A stretch of DNA of 64,000 bases from Apis mellifera (lineage: Eukaryota > Arthropoda > Insecta > Hymenoptera > Apidae): NCBI RefSeq assembly GCF_003254395.2, contig NC_037641.1:11308501-11372500 (forward strand), read 5' to 3'. Both the position numbers and the translations under genes were made by a program. Positions 61,486 to 64,000 of the stretch are shown piece after piece. The notes under the pieces were generated by a model. That model was not told where the DNA came from, searched no databases, and was given only the letters and a program-made list of their open reading frames with translations. The number at the start of each line of letters is the position of its first letter. Within the stretch, counting starts at the first letter, position 1.

Positions 61486-62970
61486 CCCTTTTTACGCGGT
61501 TGAAAAATAAAATCCTTAACCCTTTCTTCCTTCCCCCTCTGCCCTCCCGGAGCCAGGCCGCGGAGAGGCGAAACGGAGGCGGCGGGATAAAACCTTAAAT
61601 ACGACCGCTGAACACCGGGGGCCGACAATAAAATTCTCGTAAACCATTTCGCTCGAACGACGCACCTGCTTTCGCGTCGCGTCTCTCGGACCCAACTTTC
61701 CTCTCTCCCTCTCTCTCTCTCTTTCTCTCGTTTCGCGCTTCGTCACCCCCCAACGAATCGCGCCACGCGATTTTCCTTAGCTCTCTTTCCCCCGCGGAGA
61801 AATGAGGAGAAATCTCGCGGATCGTTTCTATTCGCACGGGATGGAAACGACGTTCCCGCGTTGAAAGAATGATCGAGCACCAAACGGAACGGGGCGGGAT
61901 AAGCTTCGTTCCTTTCCGAGTTTATTTTCCGAGTAACCCTTCAACATTACGCTAATGTATTTCTTTGAAAACCGCTATTCACCTCGTCGACGTTTCAATC
62001 CGGTCCATTCACCGTCTCTCTCCGCCTCCCCGCCCCTCCCACCTTCGTTTCTCGAAACACACCGACCGATCGATCTAACCACCTCCCCTATCTATCGTCA
62101 ATTTTCGCACGACTTAATCCGCAACCGCTCTGCTCCCCCCCCCCCTCGGTGACTCGTACTTTTACTCTTCCACCCCGCTGTTTTTCTTTTCCACGCCGCA
62201 TTTCCTCCGAGCGGAGCGAGATGGGGCTGACGGATCGATCGATCGAAACCGGTGAAAAGAGGGGGAGGGGGAAGGAAGGTCGATCGATCCCGATCATCGA
62301 CCGACCAGGTGTCGCGCGCGCGCGCGATCGTCTTTGTGGGGTGGAAGGAAGGAGGTGGAAGGAAGGAGAGGAAAGGCAGGAGGAGACGCGTGACGCGCGA
62401 CGACAAGGGGTTATCGCATTCCAGCTCGATTCGACGGCTAACGGGTCGACCGACAAAGGGAATATAGGGGGTGGGCCCCGTTTGAGCGCCCCCCCTCGGA
62501 GGATCGCTAAATATTTCATTTCGCATCCCTCGAAACGTTTAATCTCGGCTCAGGTGCGCGCTCGCGAGTCGCGTTGCACGCGCGTTTGTGCATCGTCGTC
62601 GATGGCAACTATCCAGCGGATACGATGCACCTTCTCTCTCTCTCCTCTTTCGATACTTGGAACGATCGAATCGATCCTCCACCTCCTCTTCCTCCACTAT
62701 TCCAACCCCCTTCTCTCTCTCTTTCTCTCTCTCTTCGTTTGATCTCTCCAAACTCTTTTTCTTTTCCCTTCTATTTTTTTTTCTCCCTCCTCTCCCCTCC
62801 GACTCGGCAAAGGCCGGTCGAGGAAAAAGTCGGATGGCAGCATTCAGCCGGAAAATCATTCCCGTAGCCTCGATAAATCGGCAGGCGTAAAACCGTGCCA
62901 CCGGTTATATCGCTTGGTGGCTCAGCTTTGTGGCTCCGAGGATCGAGGAACTTTCATTATCGGAGCGGAG

Positions 62971-62986
62971 GCGCGCGCGCGCGCGC
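62971..62986. repeat. (GC)n alternating run
   Basis: Sixteen bases of alternating GC; a 14-base (CG)n run lies 650 bp upstream at 62313-62326. Alternating CG runs favour Z-DNA. Confidence 0.93.
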
Positions 62987-63197
62987 AACCCCTCCCCTCT
63001 TGCCCATCTTCGTTTACATTTATGATTTAATATGATCGTCCATTGTTGCCGTCCCCTTTGATTCCTCCCCGCCCCGTCCCACCCTCGACAAATATCTCTT
63101 TCTCTCGGTTCCCGTTACGTGTGTAATTCGAACGCCACCCCTCTCCTTTCTCCCTTTTGTATCCACGTTTCTTTGGTCCGTGCTGCTCCAGATGAGA

Positions 63198-63222
63198 ACA
63201 CACACACACACACATATATATA
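63198..63222. repeat. Compound (AC)n(TA)n microsatellite
   Basis: AC dinucleotides pass directly into TA dinucleotides. Confidence 0.93.
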
Positions 63223-63799
63223 CGCCTAGATAATAATAATAACAAGGAAGAGGAAAAGATACGCGGGAAAGGAAGGAATCTCAATTTTCCTTGACGCTCG
63301 TTGCCCTACGAATTTTCGTTTCTCCCATTCCTTGTCCCGCGTCTCGTACTAACCCTCGAAAGATGGGGAAAGTTCACCTGCGATCTCCGCGCGAGAGAAA
63401 GGAAAAACTGCGAAAACCGCGCGATTTTTCGGATACTGGAAATCGCGGTGGTGGAAATACGCGGTGCGTCGAAACGAGAGAAGAAGGAGAGTAGAGGTGG
63501 AGAGGGGAAGAGAGGCGGGCGACGCGCGGTCGGAATATTAAATTGGCGCAAAATTCGAGCAACTTTTCAGCGTGGTATTATGGGCCGGCTATCCGGATGA
63601 TGTAGCACCGAACTTGGAAAGACTCGGGCCGAGGCGAAACCCCCGAGAAGCCTCTTCTTCTCCACCCCGTCCGTGCCCGTCCTTTTCGTCGCTTTCTCCG
63701 CTCGCACGCGCGTCTTTCCTCCCTTCTCTCTTTCTCACTCCCCCTTATCCCATCCCTCTCTCTCACTTTCTCTCTCTCTCTCTCTCTCCCTCACCGGGC

Positions 63800-63985
63800 A
63801 TAGCTTCCAGGGTAGCAATCTTTTATTATTAGCGCAGGCTTTACCAGACAATGAAACGAAAGGAACGGAATATGATATTGTAGTACAGAGGCTCGGCGGA
63901 AAGGGAAGCTATTGTCGGTCTCTTTGAATTTTAAAGTCAACGATCGATACGGCTCGGGGGATGCGCCTTTAGCCATATAAACCGC
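63800..63985. promoter_or_regulatory. Candidate regulatory island near window end
   Basis: GGTAGCAATCTTTTATTATTAGCGC, AGACAATGAAACG (SOX-like ACAATG), GATATTGTAGTACAG, TTTGAATTTTAAAGTCAACGATCG and TTAGCCATATAAACCG. It directly follows a (CT)n tract that ends at about 63788. Confidence 0.28.
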
Positions 63986-64000
63986 TCGCTCTCCTCCTCC

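Larger units (their letters stand above)
52760..64000 (+). other. dac: dac downstream intron, 5' part (at least 11.2 kb)
   Basis: Begins at donor GTAGGA (52760) and runs off the window. I looked for an acceptor followed by a one-base codon completion and a Leu-Arg-Glu-Glu-type sequence, and for the long coiled-coil (DACHbox-C) exon; neither was seen. The stretch contains microsatellites, the palindrome at 56870-56893, and AT-richer candidate regulatory islands at 54.18-54.28, 55.68-55.77, 60.72-60.90, 61.24-61.48 and 63.80-63.98 kb. CpG-rich unique DNA with no recognised gene fills 56.2-56.8 and 57.0-57.5 kb. A very small exon could have been missed by eye. Confidence 0.7.

Overview
This is a eukaryotic window, almost certainly from an insect and most plausibly a hymenopteran (bee, wasp or ant). 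The clues are very long introns, canonical GT/AG splice sites, abundant CpG throughout non-coding DNA, many short (CT/GA)n, (TA)n and tri- to hexanucleotide microsatellites, no recognisable full transposon, and three short exons whose peptides look like insect Dachshund. There is no operon, CRISPR array, phage or other prokaryotic architecture. I found no new defence-like or enzymatic system.

The only gene I can support is dachshund (dac), on the plus strand, seen in its middle part only. Three internal exons are visible: 40075-40226 (152 bp), 50642-50870 (229 bp) and 52697-52759 (63 bp). Their splice phases fit exactly and give 444 nt, or 148 codons, with no stop. The first carries the PGRPPKR tail that follows the DACHbox-N (Ski/Sno/Dac) domain. 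The second is a His/Gln/Ala/Pro-rich linker. The third is a short predicted helix containing WENCRAAYEDIVKHLE. The DNA-binding DACHbox-N itself must lie upstream of base 1, and the C-terminal coiled coil (DACHbox-C) downstream of base 64000, because neither is found here.

Layout: 1-40074 is intron (at least 40 kb), 40227-50641 is a 10.4 kb intron, 50871-52696 a 1.8 kb intron, and 52760-64000 the start of another intron (at least 11.2 kb). The introns mix low-complexity pyrimidine or purine tracts with AT-richer islands containing clustered TAAT, ATTA, CCAAT, SOX-like and E-box motifs. These islands are the best candidates for dac enhancers, and I list them at low confidence because conservation cannot be tested here.

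The most distinctive non-coding structures are a perfect 24-bp palindrome ending in TAATTA on both sides (56870-56893), a degenerate tandem array of about 0.7 kb (18730-19410), a perfect 10-bp stem-loop with a GATAA loop (17852-17876), a 23-nt inverted repeat (5434-5456), a tandem 12-mer with a SOX-like core (42337-42360), an inverted pair of CAGGTG E-boxes (33726-33743), and a 147-bp TA tract (37405-37551). Long open frames elsewhere, on both strands, are low-complexity read-through of CT/GA-rich DNA and are not annotated as genes.
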